Below are positions 33,434 through 42,421 of a DNA stretch of 64,000 nucleotides, piece by piece. Origin of the DNA: Enterococcus pallens ATCC BAA-351 (GTDB lineage: Bacteria > Bacillota > Bacilli > Lactobacillales > Enterococcaceae); contig NZ_ASWD01000003.1 in NCBI RefSeq assembly GCF_000407485.1, positions 744,001 to 808,000 of the forward strand, in the 5' to 3' direction. Both the position numbers and the translations under genes were made by a program. Below the pieces are notes generated by a model, which ran no database searches, was not told where the DNA came from, and saw only the letters and a list, made by a program, of their open reading frames with translations. Each line of letters opens with the position of its first letter. The first letter of the stretch is position 1.

Positions 33434-33449
33434 TGTGATACGAATCACA
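33434..33449. promoter_or_regulatory. Crp/Fnr-type palindrome upstream of the symporter-reductase operon
   Basis: TGTGATACGAATCACA is a TGTGA-N6-TCACA palindrome with matching inner T/A pairs, the Crp/Fnr-family consensus. It is centred about 135 bp before the symporter ATG. Between them a hairpin (33393-33413, AACATAC/GTATGTT) followed by a T run leftwards could attenuate transcription. The gap 33307-33870 otherwise holds only the divergent promoter. Confidence 0.6.
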
Positions 33450-33783
33450 TAAAAGCGCACACAAAAAAAGGGCTTGAAGGAAAGACGATCGACTTCACTA
33501 ACTTAGAACCTCTAAGCGTATGACCTACTCAAAGTCAAAAACGTTGACGTAACATCTTTCCCACCTGCCTTTTACTAAATGAAAATCTTCACCCAAAGTA
33601 TAACCGATAAGGCTGATAAATGGCAATCAGTCATTAGGATTTGATGAGACAATTCACAAGTCTGCTGGTGTCCATAAAATCTGATGTTTCAAAGTCTATA
33701 CTGAATAAAAAAGAATTATATTTATTTGTAAAATTCGATTATTTTTCTATCTGATCCTTTGAAAAAGAGATTCAAAGGACTGA

Positions 33784-33812
33784 TTGACACCTCTTGCTCA
33801 AGAATGTACACT
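33784..33812 (+). promoter_or_regulatory. Promoter of the amino-acid ABC transporter operon
   Basis: Consensus TTGACA (33784-33789), a 17-base spacer and TACACT (33807-33812), about 60 bp before the binding-protein start codon. Confidence 0.7.
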
Positions 33813-33870
33813 TACCTTAAAATTAGATTAGTAATTTTTAAACAAAAAATGAGAAAAGAGGTCTTTATGT

Positions 33871-34716
33871 ATGGGGAAGAATGGTTTTTTTAAGAAATTG
33901 GCGGTGCTTGGGGTATTAACGTTATCTGGGATCGTACTGACAGCTTGCGGCAATAATGATAATTCGGCAACTGGCGACAGTGATTCTGCTTCAGCAGATG
34001 ATGTTCGGGTAGTCAAGGTTGGTATTGGTAATGCCTACAATCCTTTTTGTTATTTAGATGAAAACGAAGAGTTGGCAGGTTATGAATATGAGGTACTGAA
34101 GCTGGTAGATGAAAAGCTGCCACAATATGAGTTTAGTTATGAACCAACGGAATTTTCTAATATCTTAGTTGGTTTAGATACTGGCAGCTATGACATGGGG
34201 GTTCATGGCTTTGGCTGGAATGAAGATCGTGACAAAAAATATCTGTATTCTGAAACACCAAGTGTAACTACTGGTGGTTATGTGATTCTAGGGGCTGAAG
34301 GCAAGGATTTTAAAACTCTTGATGATTTGGCTGGAAAAAAGGTTCAGGTGAAAACTGGCGGCAACGTTTCGAACCTGTTGGAAGCTTACAACAAGGAAAA
34401 TCCTAAAAAAGCGGTTGAAATCGTTTATGAGGATTCAGAAAACGAGCAAATCGTCAGCAATCTAACCAACGGTGTTTACGATGCTTACATTAATGAAAAA
34501 ATCGATGCTGATCAATGGGTGAAGCAATTTGACGGCTTAGAACAATATGGAACCAATATCTTTGGCGACAAGGCTGATTCTGGCTGCTACTACTTGTACA
34601 ACAAGAATGATGAGCAATTAGAAAAAGACGTTAGTGCTGCTTTGAAGGAATTACATGAAGAAGGAAAAACTGGGAAGCTTTCCACTGAATATTTAGGTGA
34701 AGATTATACAAAATAA
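33871..34716 (+). CDS. Amino-acid ABC transporter substrate-binding lipoprotein
   Basis: Extracellular binding protein of 281 residues, family 3 (polar amino acids or cystine). The signal peptide ends in a lipobox (VLTACGNN, cysteine about residue 26). The mature chain shows VKVGIGNAYNPFCYLDENEELAGYEYEV, the family entry, then DMGVHGFGWNEDRDKKYLYSETP and GKKVQVKTGG. The FCYLDE variation and tryptophan-rich loop fit cystine/cysteine or a similar zwitterion, but specificity cannot be read off. First of six collinear genes. GAGG lies upstream of ATG. Confidence 0.88.
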   Translation: MGKNGFFKKLAVLGVLTLSGIVLTACGNNDNSATGDSDSASADDVRVVKVGIGNAYNPFCYLDENEELAGYEYEVLKLVDEKLPQYEFSYEPTEFSNILVGLDTGSYDMGVHGFGWNEDRDKKYLYSETPSVTTGGYVILGAEGKDFKTLDDLAGKKVQVKTGGNVSNLLEAYNKENPKKAVEIVYEDSENEQIVSNLTNGVYDAYINEKIDADQWVKQFDGLEQYGTNIFGDKADSGCYYLYNKNDEQLEKDVSAALKELHEEGKTGKLSTEYLGEDYTK

Positions 34717-34743
34717 GAAGCTTTAGGGAAAAGGATGTAAACT

Positions 34744-35445
34744 ATGAGTTCTAACTTTTTTTCTTGGGAACGCTTTGTTCACGTCTTTCCGCAGGTGCTG
34801 CAAAAGCTCCCAGTAACCTTTCAAATTGTTGTGATTGCGACAATTATTGGACTGTTGCTAGGAACGCTGCTTGCGGTGATTCGGATCAAACGGATTCCCG
34901 TTTTAAATCAGCTGGCCTATTTGATGATCTCCTTTTTCCGCGGAACACCGGCGCTGGTTCAAATGTTCATCGTTTACTATGGAATGCCTCTATTATTCCG
35001 TTCTTACTTGAATATGGATTTAAGTGGTGTGGACAAGATCTTTTTTGTCTTCATCACTTTTGGGTTGAACCAAGCCGGTTACATGGCGGAGTTGATTCGA
35101 GCATCAATTTTATCGGTTCCCATTGGACAAACGGAAGCGGCTTATTCGGTAGGCTTAACTGGCTGGCAGGCTTTCTATCGCATTGTTTTCCCGCAAGCAT
35201 TAAAGGTAGCTATTCCTGGATTGGAGACTTTGTTTGTTATGCTGCTGCAGGATACCGCCTTGGCTTATATGATCGGTGTGGCCGATATGATGGGAAAAGT
35301 TCGAATGATTGCAGCCACTACCCGGCATTCAATTGAAGGATATATTGGCGTAGCAATTATTTTTGCAGCAATCAGTCTGATATTAGAAGGTATTTTCGCG
35401 GTGATTAATCGTAGATCTGGCAGTAGAAAGAAGGTGGTCGTATGA
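34744..35445 (+). CDS. Amino-acid ABC transporter permease (1)
   Basis: Membrane permease of 233 residues of the HisMQ type. Five or so hydrophobic segments are visible. The cytoplasmic coupling loop contains EAAYSVGLTGWQAFYRIVFPQALKVAIPG, the EAA motif that contacts the ATPase. SFFRGTPALVQMFIVYYG is the usual N-terminal family signature. It overlaps the second permease gene by four bases, so a heterodimeric channel is expected. Confidence 0.92.
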   Translation: MSSNFFSWERFVHVFPQVLQKLPVTFQIVVIATIIGLLLGTLLAVIRIKRIPVLNQLAYLMISFFRGTPALVQMFIVYYGMPLLFRSYLNMDLSGVDKIFFVFITFGLNQAGYMAELIRASILSVPIGQTEAAYSVGLTGWQAFYRIVFPQALKVAIPGLETLFVMLLQDTALAYMIGVADMMGKVRMIAATTRHSIEGYIGVAIIFAAISLILEGIFAVINRRSGSRKKVVV

Positions 35446-36149
35446 ACTTTCAATTGAATTATTTTCTTGAATGTTTGCAGGCCAGCTTCATGAAGATTCC
35501 GGTTAGTTTAGGTATTGCGGCAACTACTTTGATTGTAGGTTTGCTGATTGGTACACCGATCGCCTTGATTCGGATCTTTCATGTGAGGGGGCTGGATCAA
35601 TTCTTTACTGTGGTGATTGCGATTGTTAAAGCCATTCCGGTCAATCTGATTATTCTGATTGCTGGACTGTGGTTCAATAGCAACTTTAACGCCATTGCGC
35701 AATCATTAGGCCGGAACATTACCGTTTCTGAAGTAGACAAAATTTATGTGGCCGTTTTTGCTTTGTCGATTGCAGCAATTGCTCTGCTTTCTGAATCAGT
35801 TCGTGGGGCATTAATGTCGGTAGATAAAGGACAGTACGAAGCCGGCTACACGGTGGGATTAACGAAGTTTCAAACCTTCTACCGTATTATTATGCCGCAA
35901 GCCTTTTTAGTGCTTGTTCCCACCTTGATCGGCAATATCAATTCCTTAGTGAAGCTGTCTGCCCTGGTTATCTTAGTTGGGGTTCAGGATGTGTTGAACG
36001 CTGGATTGAAAATTGCGAGCATTTACTACTGCTACCTGGAGGCATATGTGGCCGCGGCCTTGATTTATTGGGGCATCAGCCTGATTTGTATCCAACTAGG
36101 AAAATTAGCTGAAGAACGTATGGGACGTTATAGAAGGAGCCAAGCATGA
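35442..36149 (+). CDS. Amino-acid ABC transporter permease (2)
   Basis: Second HisMQ-type permease of 235 residues. Its EAA loop reads [29 protein letters not shown]. Hydrophobic segments occur near 15-40, 58-75, 95-115, 160-180 and 195-220. The usual RGTP motif is replaced by [12 protein letters not shown], a divergence from permease 1 that suggests specialised pairing. The start overlaps the previous stop (GTATGA) and the end overlaps the ATPase start. Confidence 0.9.
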   Translation: MNFQLNYFLECLQASFMKIPVSLGIAATTLIVGLLIGTPIALIRIFHVRGLDQFFTVVIAIVKAIPVNLIILIAGLWFNSNFNAIAQSLGRNITVSEVDKIYVAVFALSIAAIALLSESVRGALMSVDKGQYEAGYTVGLTKFQTFYRIIMPQAFLVLVPTLIGNINSLVKLSALVILVGVQDVLNAGLKIASIYYCYLEAYVAAALIYWGISLICIQLGKLAEERMGRYRRSQA

Positions 36150-36889
36150 TTGAGGTTAAAGATGTCTATAAGAAATTTGATCGCCATGAGGTGCTGAAGG
36201 GCGTAAGCTTGAAGGTAGAGACTGGTGACGTAATCGTTATTCTTGGTGTCAGCGGTTCAGGGAAAACCACCCTGCTGCGCTGCATCAATTTTTTGGATAA
36301 AGCGGACAGCGGTACATTGACTATCGCGGGAGAAACAGTGGATTTGAAGCATGCATCGAAAAAAGAAATCTTAAATGTTCGCAAGAAAACGGCCTTTGTT
36401 TTCCAAAACCACAATTTGTTTAACAATAAAACTGCGCTGGAAAATGTGATGGAGGGTCTGGTTATCGCTCGCAAGGTGCCCAAGGCCGAAGCTGAAAAAC
36501 GAGCAAAAGAAGCCTTAGATAAAGTGGGGTTGGCAGAAAAATATGACTCCTACCCTTCTCAATTATCTGGTGGGCAGCAGCAGCGGGTGGGCATTGCTCG
36601 AGCAATTGTCTTGAATCCTGAAATCATCATGTTCGATGAACCGACTTCAGCCCTTGATCCTGAGCTGGTAGGAGAAACCTTGAAAATCATGAAAAAGATT
36701 GCTGATGAAGGCGTCACTATGATTGTAGTTACTCATGAGATGGCCTTTGCTTCTGAAGTAGCTAACAAGGTAATTTTTATGGATGAAGGCGTCATTGTCG
36801 AGGAAGGACCGCCAGAGGAAATCTTCTCAAATCCTAAAGAAGAACGAACCCGCCGCTTCCTAAAACGCATTTTGCCGGAATCGATTTAA
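36146..36889 (+). CDS. Amino-acid ABC transporter ATP-binding protein
   Basis: ATPase of 247 residues that powers import. Walker A is GVSGSGKTT (about 34-42), the signature is [15 protein letters not shown], Walker B is [14 protein letters not shown], and the H-loop is VVTHEM. The closest type is polar amino acid or cystine importers (GlnQ/TcyN). It is coupled by a four-base overlap to permease 2 and followed 15 bases later by the cyclodeaminase-family gene. Confidence 0.94.
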   Translation: MIEVKDVYKKFDRHEVLKGVSLKVETGDVIVILGVSGSGKTTLLRCINFLDKADSGTLTIAGETVDLKHASKKEILNVRKKTAFVFQNHNLFNNKTALENVMEGLVIARKVPKAEAEKRAKEALDKVGLAEKYDSYPSQLSGGQQQRVGIARAIVLNPEIIMFDEPTSALDPELVGETLKIMKKIADEGVTMIVVTHEMAFASEVANKVIFMDEGVIVEEGPPEEIFSNPKEERTRRFLKRILPESI

Positions 36890-36904
36890 GAAAAGGGGAA
36901 CAGC

Positions 36905-37864
36905 ATGACACAAGAACTTCTAGTTTTAGATGCCGCCTTTGTGGAAGAACATTTGGATATGCAGGTTTGTGTTGATTTAATGACTGAAACATTGAAAAAT
37001 GTAGAAACTGGTGAGGATGTTCAATACTTGCGTAACGCGATCAAAATGCCTAACGAGAATATCTTAGGCTTAATGCCGGGCTATTCTAATTCTGGTTATT
37101 TTGGAACGAAAGTCTTAAGCGTTTATTTGCAAAACAGTCAGGACGGCTACCCCTCCCACCAAGGTCAGATTTTGATTTTTGAAAAAGAACATGGTCAGCT
37201 GCAGGGAGTCGTGGATGCAACTTCCGTAACGAAGCTTAGAACTGGCGCAGTCAGTGCTGCTGCCAGCAAAGTATTAGCGAATCCCGACTCTAGCAAGCTG
37301 GCTTTACTAGGTGCTGGCGAGCAAGGCGAATCTCATTTGCAGGCGTTACTGACTCAATTTGCGTTAACAGAGGTTACTGTTTGGGATAGGGATTTTGAGC
37401 GGGCACAGCGGTTTGCAGACAGGGAAAGTGCAAAGCAGCAGGTTGCCATTACTGCGTGCCAAACAAGTCAGAAAGCAGTGCAGGATGCTGATATTATTTG
37501 TACCCTCACGCCGGCAAAAGCACCGATTATTGAAGCCGCTTGGCTAAAGCCTGGCGTTCATATTAATGCCGTGGGGGCTTGTACTGCCGACACCCGTGAG
37601 TTGGCGACGGACATTGTTCAACAAGCCCGCTTTTTCGGTGACAATGAAGAATCCGTGATGCACGAAGCGGGAGATTTTCTTATTCCGCTTCATGAAGAGG
37701 CAATTACTAAAGATCATTATTTAGGAACCGTTGGACAAGTCATCCAAGGTGCTGTTTCTGGTAGATTAGCAAAGGATGACATGACTGTTTTCGAGGCGCT
37801 AGGAATGGCCGTTGAAGATTTAGCGGTAGCCAATTACTTATGTCAGGTTGCTAAGAATCGATAG
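36905..37864 (+). CDS. Ornithine cyclodeaminase/mu-crystallin family protein
   Basis: NAD(P)-dependent enzyme of 319 residues. The N-terminal domain ends with GQLQGVVDATSVTKLRTGAVSAAASK, the family substrate-binding segment with the conserved lysine/arginine. The Rossmann motif LALLGAGEQGESHLQAL is at about residue 136-152, and the adenine side shows VTVWDRD. INAVGACTADTRELATDIV is the conserved C-terminal block. Reactions in this family include ornithine to proline conversion, alanine dehydrogenation and N-(carboxy)amino-acid synthesis or cleavage, so the exact one is unknown. Position between an amino-acid importer and an aminotransferase indicates amino-acid catabolism. Confidence 0.87.
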   Translation: MTQELLVLDAAFVEEHLDMQVCVDLMTETLKNVETGEDVQYLRNAIKMPNENILGLMPGYSNSGYFGTKVLSVYLQNSQDGYPSHQGQILIFEKEHGQLQGVVDATSVTKLRTGAVSAAASKVLANPDSSKLALLGAGEQGESHLQALLTQFALTEVTVWDRDFERAQRFADRESAKQQVAITACQTSQKAVQDADIICTLTPAKAPIIEAAWLKPGVHINAVGACTADTRELATDIVQQARFFGDNEESVMHEAGDFLIPLHEEAITKDHYLGTVGQVIQGAVSGRLAKDDMTVFEALGMAVEDLAVANYLCQVAKNR

Positions 37865-37879
37865 GAATAAGGTGAAAAA

Positions 37880-39052
37880 ATGGATTGGCAAACAACTTAT
37901 CGGCAGCAGTTTCCAGTTGCCGAGCAGTGTATTTACTTAGATAATGCTTACGATTGCGGCGGCACAGCCATCGCCAGAAAAGCACCTGAGAAATATTTTG
38001 ATGATTGGGAGTATGGTGCTGTGCGCAATGAGCGCGGCGGTCCTGGACGGGCAACCTTGTTTAAAACGCTGGATGCCACGCGGGAATTACTAAATCAATT
38101 AGTTGGCGGATTGGGAGCTGACCAAATCGCCTTTACTAGAAACACCAATGAAGGCATTAATGCAATTTTACAAGGCTTCGATTTTCAACCTGGTGACAAT
38201 ATCGTTACCAGCCGACAGGAGCACCCTTCTGTTTTGATGCCTTGCTTGAATGCTGCTAGAACCCGAGGTGTAGAAGCTCGGGTAATCCCTGCTAGAGAAG
38301 ATGGACAGGTATTAATTGAAGAGCTGACGGCTGCCGCTGATGATCGGACTCGCATGATTTTAGTCAGCCATGTCCAATCAGCGACCGGTTATCGAATTGA
38401 TTTGGAGAAGCTAGGCCGCTGGTGTCATGTACGGGGGATTTTCTTAATTGTCGATGCTATTCAAAGTTTAGGCCTGCAGCCCTTCTTGGCTCAAAAATGG
38501 CACGTAGCCGCTGTAGCTGCTGCTTCCTATAAGGGGCTTTGCGGAGTTAACAGTACAGCATTTACCTACTATCATCCTGAATTACTAAAGCACATTTGGC
38601 CGGTCTACACAGCAGCTAATTCTTTTATTCATATTGAAGAAGCTGACGGTCAGTATTCCTTAAGCTGTTCAGAGGATACCAAAGCCGGTAAAATGGAAAA
38701 TAGTTCGTTAGATAATTTGGGCATTTATGTTTTGCATGATGCCTTGCAGGAAATTTTGGCAATTGGTCCTGATACGATTTGGCAGCATATTCGTACTCTT
38801 TACGATCAGCTGCATGCCGGATTAGTTGAGTTGGGCTACGAGGTGGTAACACCTGCCAAGGAAGCTGCTCATTGCGGAATTTTATCGTTGAAAACTGATC
38901 AACTGCAGTGGATGTTTGACTATTTCCGCAGCAAAAACGTTTGTTTAAGTATCAGTGCTGATCAGTTTATTCGGTTTTCACTGGGTGCTTTTAACAATCA
39001 GGAGGATATCGATCAGCTGCTGGCGATTGCAGGAGACTATGAATTAAGATGA
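37880..39052 (+). CDS. Class V aminotransferase-fold PLP enzyme (cysteine desulfurase / isopenicillin epimerase-like)
   Basis: PLP enzyme of 390 residues. Family signs are YLDNAYDCGGTAIARKAPEKYF near the start, FTRNTNEGINAILQGF (about 91-106), a QEHPSVLMPCL segment with the histidine stacking on PLP, ILVSHVQSATGYRID, LIVDAIQSLG with the PLP aspartate, and a lysine in ASYKGLCGVNSTAF (about residue 217) as the Schiff base. The family covers cysteine desulfurases, selenocysteine lyases, epimerases and others; no active-site cysteine loop of NifS type is clear. AAGGTG precedes the ATG; last gene of the operon. Confidence 0.85.
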   Translation: MDWQTTYRQQFPVAEQCIYLDNAYDCGGTAIARKAPEKYFDDWEYGAVRNERGGPGRATLFKTLDATRELLNQLVGGLGADQIAFTRNTNEGINAILQGFDFQPGDNIVTSRQEHPSVLMPCLNAARTRGVEARVIPAREDGQVLIEELTAAADDRTRMILVSHVQSATGYRIDLEKLGRWCHVRGIFLIVDAIQSLGLQPFLAQKWHVAAVAAASYKGLCGVNSTAFTYYHPELLKHIWPVYTAANSFIHIEEADGQYSLSCSEDTKAGKMENSSLDNLGIYVLHDALQEILAIGPDTIWQHIRTLYDQLHAGLVELGYEVVTPAKEAAHCGILSLKTDQLQWMFDYFRSKNVCLSISADQFIRFSLGAFNNQEDIDQLLAIAGDYELR

Positions 39053-39058
39053 TTTTTG

Positions 39059-39095
39059 AGAAGATGCTGAGTGTTGACTTGGCGTCTTTTTTTGT
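39059..39095 (+). terminator. Terminator of the ABC-cyclodeaminase-aminotransferase operon
   Basis: AAGATGC (39061-39067) pairs with GCGTCTT (39082-39088, one G-U) and is followed by seven T's. Confidence 0.75.
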
Positions 39096-39103
39096 TGTGG
39101 TGT

Positions 39104-39136
39104 AAAAAAATACCAGCGATATTTAGGTCGCCGGCA
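39104..39136 (-). terminator. Terminator of the ParA operon
   Basis: ACCAGCGA (39112-39119) pairs with TCGCCGGC (39128-39135) with two wobbles; read leftwards it runs into seven T's. Confidence 0.65.
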
Positions 39137-39144
39137 CATAATGA

Positions 39145-39633
39145 TTATTTTACTTTTTCCCAAGGTCTCTCTATATAGTTTCGATAGATAGCTGCTCCAC
39201 GTTGCTGCGCATCAAAGAGTCCTTGTATATTATTGTAGATATCTGATTTATTACTACTAGTTAGTAGTTTAGTCCCTGTCAGAGAAACGTACATATCGGT
39301 CAGTTCTCTTTTTGTATAGTTGCGAATCGTTTCTTCTTTGGTTTCTGTCTTAAATATCTTTCGCACTTCTTCTTCGGAGTACTGTTTTTCAATCACCTCT
39401 GCTGGACGAGAAAGCATTTTGGACGTTTTAGAAATATGAGGAGTGACTGGTTTATCCGCGTTTTTCAATCTGGATCTATTCACCTTGTAAAACAGGGTCA
39501 AAATTTGATCCATATCCTCCAAATCAAATTTATTCTCCAATTCCTTCAATTTTGGACGAACAGGAGCAGTACGACTGGCTTCAGCTAAAGCTTGCATGAA
39601 TTCCTCAAAAAGAGTTTGGTTGGTCTTGGTCAT
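39145..39633 (-). CDS. Hypothetical protein encoded with ParA
   Basis: A soluble protein of 162 residues with a helical N-terminus (LFEEFMQALAEASRTAPVRP), a charged middle region (YSEEEVRKIFKTETKEE) and a C-terminal part (KRELTDMYVSLTGTKLLTSSNKSDIYNNI) resembling a SAP-like or DNA-binding helical module. Encoded 48 bases after parA. ParA ATPases usually work with a DNA-binding partner (ParB), so this may be that partner, but no ParB motif is present. Family unknown. Confidence 0.6.
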   Translation of the reverse strand: MTKTNQTLFEEFMQALAEASRTAPVRPKLKELENKFDLEDMDQILTLFYKVNRSRLKNADKPVTPHISKTSKMLSRPAEVIEKQYSEEEVRKIFKTETKEETIRNYTKRELTDMYVSLTGTKLLTSSNKSDIYNNIQGLFDAQQRGAAIYRNYIERPWEKVK

Positions 39634-39681
39634 CGTCCTTCACTCCCCTTGTACTTGTAAACTTATTTTACATAATTTTTC

Positions 39682-40590
39682 TTACAGATTCAAATCGGAT
39701 AGCCTCTTTAGAAACTCTTTTGTGATTTTTGGGTACGTATTTTTCGATACATGTAAATTACCCAATTTATTTTCTGCAACGGCTCTAGTAATAGCTACAT
39801 AATTGTTCGTAAAACTCTCAAATACATAAATACATTGATCAATATTTAGTTTACCCAATTCATTTCTTAACTTTTCAATCACTTCGTCATACCTAACCTG
39901 CCCCCGAATAAGTGTATAGAATATACCTATTAATTTAGGATTCTCGCCAAAATAATGTCTAAACAAATAAGCATCCTCATAGTCATTACAATACTTTGCA
40001 TGGATTTTAGAAATCGTTCCGATATAATGCATGATACCTTTGGCACTAATCGAATCAACAATGGTAGGAATTAGATAACCATCGGAGATCATAAACGCGC
40101 TTTGAGTGATAATACTGCTGTTAGGCGGACAATCCATTAGTAAATAATCATAGTCTGGCAGTTTATCCTCGATATTCTGGATTAGTTTTGCCAATATAGA
40201 GAAGTATCGTATATCCTTTTCCATAGCCATATTCAGTTCATCTAAACCAACGTTTTCCCGATAATATAGACTTGATGCAATAAAATCTAACTTCTCTTCG
40301 TATTGACTAATCAAATAATTCAAATCAAATTGCAGTTCTAAGTTATAGCCCTTGCGCACATTATCAATCGAAAGATCGTAAACATAGTTCAGGGTTTGCT
40401 TGGGTTCAAGATATTCCAGTGAGCGTTCCTTGTCGTCCTTCTTAATACAAATCTCGCTGAGGGAACTTTGGGGATCTAAGTCCATCAGCAAAACCTTCTT
40501 TCCTAGATCCTTCAGGCACTTTCCTAAAAATAAGGTACTGGTTGTCTTGCCGACGCCGCCTTTGTAGTTGCCGATAAATATCTTTTTCAT
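39682..40590 (-). CDS. ParA/Soj-family ATPase
   Basis: Partition-type ATPase of 302 residues. The deviant Walker A is KGGVGKTTST (about 9-18), followed by VLLMDLDPQSSLSEI, and the Walker B region is YLLMDCPPNSS. These define the ParA/MinD superfamily, which uses ATP-driven binding to DNA or membrane to position cargo. Genes for a plasmid replication protein are absent, so this looks like a chromosomal orphan or relic of an integrated plasmid. Co-transcribed with the unknown 162-residue protein. Confidence 0.85.
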   Translation of the reverse strand: MKKIFIGNYKGGVGKTTSTLFLGKCLKDLGKKVLLMDLDPQSSLSEICIKKDDKERSLEYLEPKQTLNYVYDLSIDNVRKGYNLELQFDLNYLISQYEEKLDFIASSLYYRENVGLDELNMAMEKDIRYFSILAKLIQNIEDKLPDYDYLLMDCPPNSSIITQSAFMISDGYLIPTIVDSISAKGIMHYIGTISKIHAKYCNDYEDAYLFRHYFGENPKLIGIFYTLIRGQVRYDEVIEKLRNELGKLNIDQCIYVFESFTNNYVAITRAVAENKLGNLHVSKNTYPKITKEFLKRLSDLNL

Positions 40591-40657
40591 GTCATCCTCC
40601 TATTGTTGCTTTTGTTTCTCGTGTATAAGATACGCAAACGGGCGGCAAAATGATTTC

Positions 40658-40692
40658 AAAAAAAGCCATCAACCACTATAAGCGGTTAATGA
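40658..40692 (-). terminator. Terminator after the nucleoid-associated protein gene
   Basis: GTCATTAACC pairs with GGTTGATGGC (G-U wobbles) read leftwards, followed by seven T's; it overlaps the last codons of the gene. Confidence 0.7.
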
Positions 40693-41680
40693 CTTCGTCA
40701 ACATTTTTAATTGTAACGGAAATGGTGCCATCGGGGTTATTGATGAACTCGATCAGCTCTGGATTGCGATAGACTTCCAAAGGCACGATCAATTCGATTC
40801 CGTTAGAAAGCTTTAGTTTTTGTTTGCCATATTTCTTTTCGGTAATTTCTCTGACTTCGCGAGGCAACGGTGCTTGATCCACGTAGCCTTTTTCTACGAC
40901 TTCTTCTTGAAAGGCTAATTGTGCTGAAATGTTGTCCTTGAAGACTCGTTGAGAAACTTCTTTGGCATCGATTTGTCCGTGTTCCTCCACGAGTTCATAA
41001 ACGGCTTCCTTCACGTCAGCAACCACATCGTGCTTCGGATTTTCAAATTGGGAGCCAATCCGTTCGGCAACCTTTTTGATCACCTTGACACTTTCTTCTA
41101 ACGAAGGGGCTGGTTCACTTTCGATGACATCTGTTGAAAAATATAAGCGTTTCTCCCCAGAGAAGGGATATTTCTTCTCGATGAGTTCAAAGCTCAAATT
41201 ATCCAAATTTACGGTTAAGCCTTCGTCGGCCTTTTGGGTCTTGCCAGAAAGAATCGCTCTGTGTAAAATCAGCTCATTGTTTAAGCCGGCTTCGTTGGAG
41301 TCTACCAGATGGGTATAGCCTTCGTGATAGTTAACCTTCAAAAAGGCAATGTACAGCTGGGTGTCTTGTTCATACAGCGCCACAAATACATCGGCGCTAG
41401 GCGCTTCTTCACTTTCCTGATAGGCATTGTACCAGCGCTCCACGATTTTCTCACTGGATGGTAAAAAGTCGTGCTGAGCCTGACGACTAAGCTGGGCAAA
41501 TTCAGAGTCCTCGGCTAAAATACCTGTTTTGGTTTGGGCCGATGACAGCTTTTGAATTTTTTTAATCAAGTATTCGCGAACGAATTCTTTAGTCAAATCC
41601 AGCTCCTGTTGGCTGTAAATGGGATTACCGGTTTCCCGGTCAATAATATGCAATGCTGCTTTTTTTAAATAGATATCCAT
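40676..41680 (-). CDS. Nucleoid-associated protein, NdpA/YejK family
   Basis: Protein of 334 residues. The N-terminus MDIYLKKAALHIIDRETGNPIYS and the sequence DVFVALYEQDTQLYIAFLKVNYHEGYTH fit the 37-kDa nucleoid-associated protein family. The central region has a QANL-type helical block, and the C-terminal 70 residues (KQKLKLSNGIELIVPLEVYRN) are the family's terminal fold. Family members bind nucleoid DNA in E. coli; the Firmicute role is little known. It sits upstream of parA and is transcribed in the same direction, separated by its own terminator. Confidence 0.8.
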   Translation of the reverse strand: MDIYLKKAALHIIDRETGNPIYSQQELDLTKEFVREYLIKKIQKLSSAQTKTGILAEDSEFAQLSRQAQHDFLPSSEKIVERWYNAYQESEEAPSADVFVALYEQDTQLYIAFLKVNYHEGYTHLVDSNEAGLNNELILHRAILSGKTQKADEGLTVNLDNLSFELIEKKYPFSGEKRLYFSTDVIESEPAPSLEESVKVIKKVAERIGSQFENPKHDVVADVKEAVYELVEEHGQIDAKEVSQRVFKDNISAQLAFQEEVVEKGYVDQAPLPREVREITEKKYGKQKLKLSNGIELIVPLEVYRNPELIEFINNPDGTISVTIKNVDEVINRL

Positions 41681-41745
41681 GCTTTTCCTACTTCCTAATT
41701 GCTGACTTAGTCATCATACACAAGAAACAGGAAAATTGGCAAGTT

Positions 41746-42420
41746 TTATTTTTGAGAGACCAAAATACCATCTTCCATGCGGTAAATTTGATCACTCCAC
41801 TGGGTCATTCGTTCATCATGGGTCACCATCACGATTGCCTTGTTGCGGCTATGGGCTTCTTTAGCCAATAGTTTTACTACATCAAAGGCATGATCGGAAT
41901 CCAGGCTGGCAGTAGGTTCGTCCGCCAAGATCAAGCTAGGATCATTAAACAGCGAACGGGCAATCGCTACCCGCTGGCGTTCCCCACCAGATAAGGCCTT
42001 AGGAAATTGTTCTCGCAGCTCCCAAATATCAAGTGATTTTAACAGGTCTTCAATTTTATCCTGATTCTTTTGCTTTTCAATCCGTTCGACTAACTCGAAT
42101 TGTTCCTGCACTTTAAGAAAAGGAATCAAATTAGAGCTTTGCAGGATAAAGCCGATTTCTTTGAATCGCGCTTTCGAACGTTCCTTTTCTCCCATGTGGG
42201 TAAAGTCTTGTCCATTGATCTCAATCGTTCCGCTAGTCGGTGTTTGCAGACCGCCGGCAATCGTTAAAAAGGTACTTTTTCCTGATCCAGAGGGTCCGAT
42301 GATACTGATAAATTCACCGCCATGGACAGTGAAGTTGATGCCTTTTAGAGCCGTCACTTCTGTATGTCCTTGTCCGAACTTCTTCACGGTATCCTTCATG
42401 ACTAAAATTTCGTTATCCAT
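41746..42420 (-). CDS. ABC transporter ATP-binding protein, HrtA-like
   Basis: ATPase of 224 residues in the MacB/LolD group. Walker A GPSGSGKSTFL (about 40-50), signature LSGGERQRVAIARS, Walker B LILADEPTASLDS and H-loop VTHDERM are all present. ATG 42420 follows GGAGGAG six bases upstream; the TTG at 42435 is not needed. It is coupled to the FtsX-type permease. The gene order permease-ATPase with a divergent TetR gene matches enterococcal hrtBA/fhtR heme efflux; that substrate is inferred from layout and from the similarity of the permease to HrtB. Confidence 0.88.
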   Translation of the reverse strand: MDNEILVMKDTVKKFGQGHTEVTALKGINFTVHGGEFISIIGPSGSGKSTFLTIAGGLQTPTSGTIEINGQDFTHMGEKERSKARFKEIGFILQSSNLIPFLKVQEQFELVERIEKQKNQDKIEDLLKSLDIWELREQFPKALSGGERQRVAIARSLFNDPSLILADEPTASLDSDHAFDVVKLLAKEAHSRNKAIVMVTHDERMTQWSDQIYRMEDGILVSQK

Positions 42421-42421
42421 C

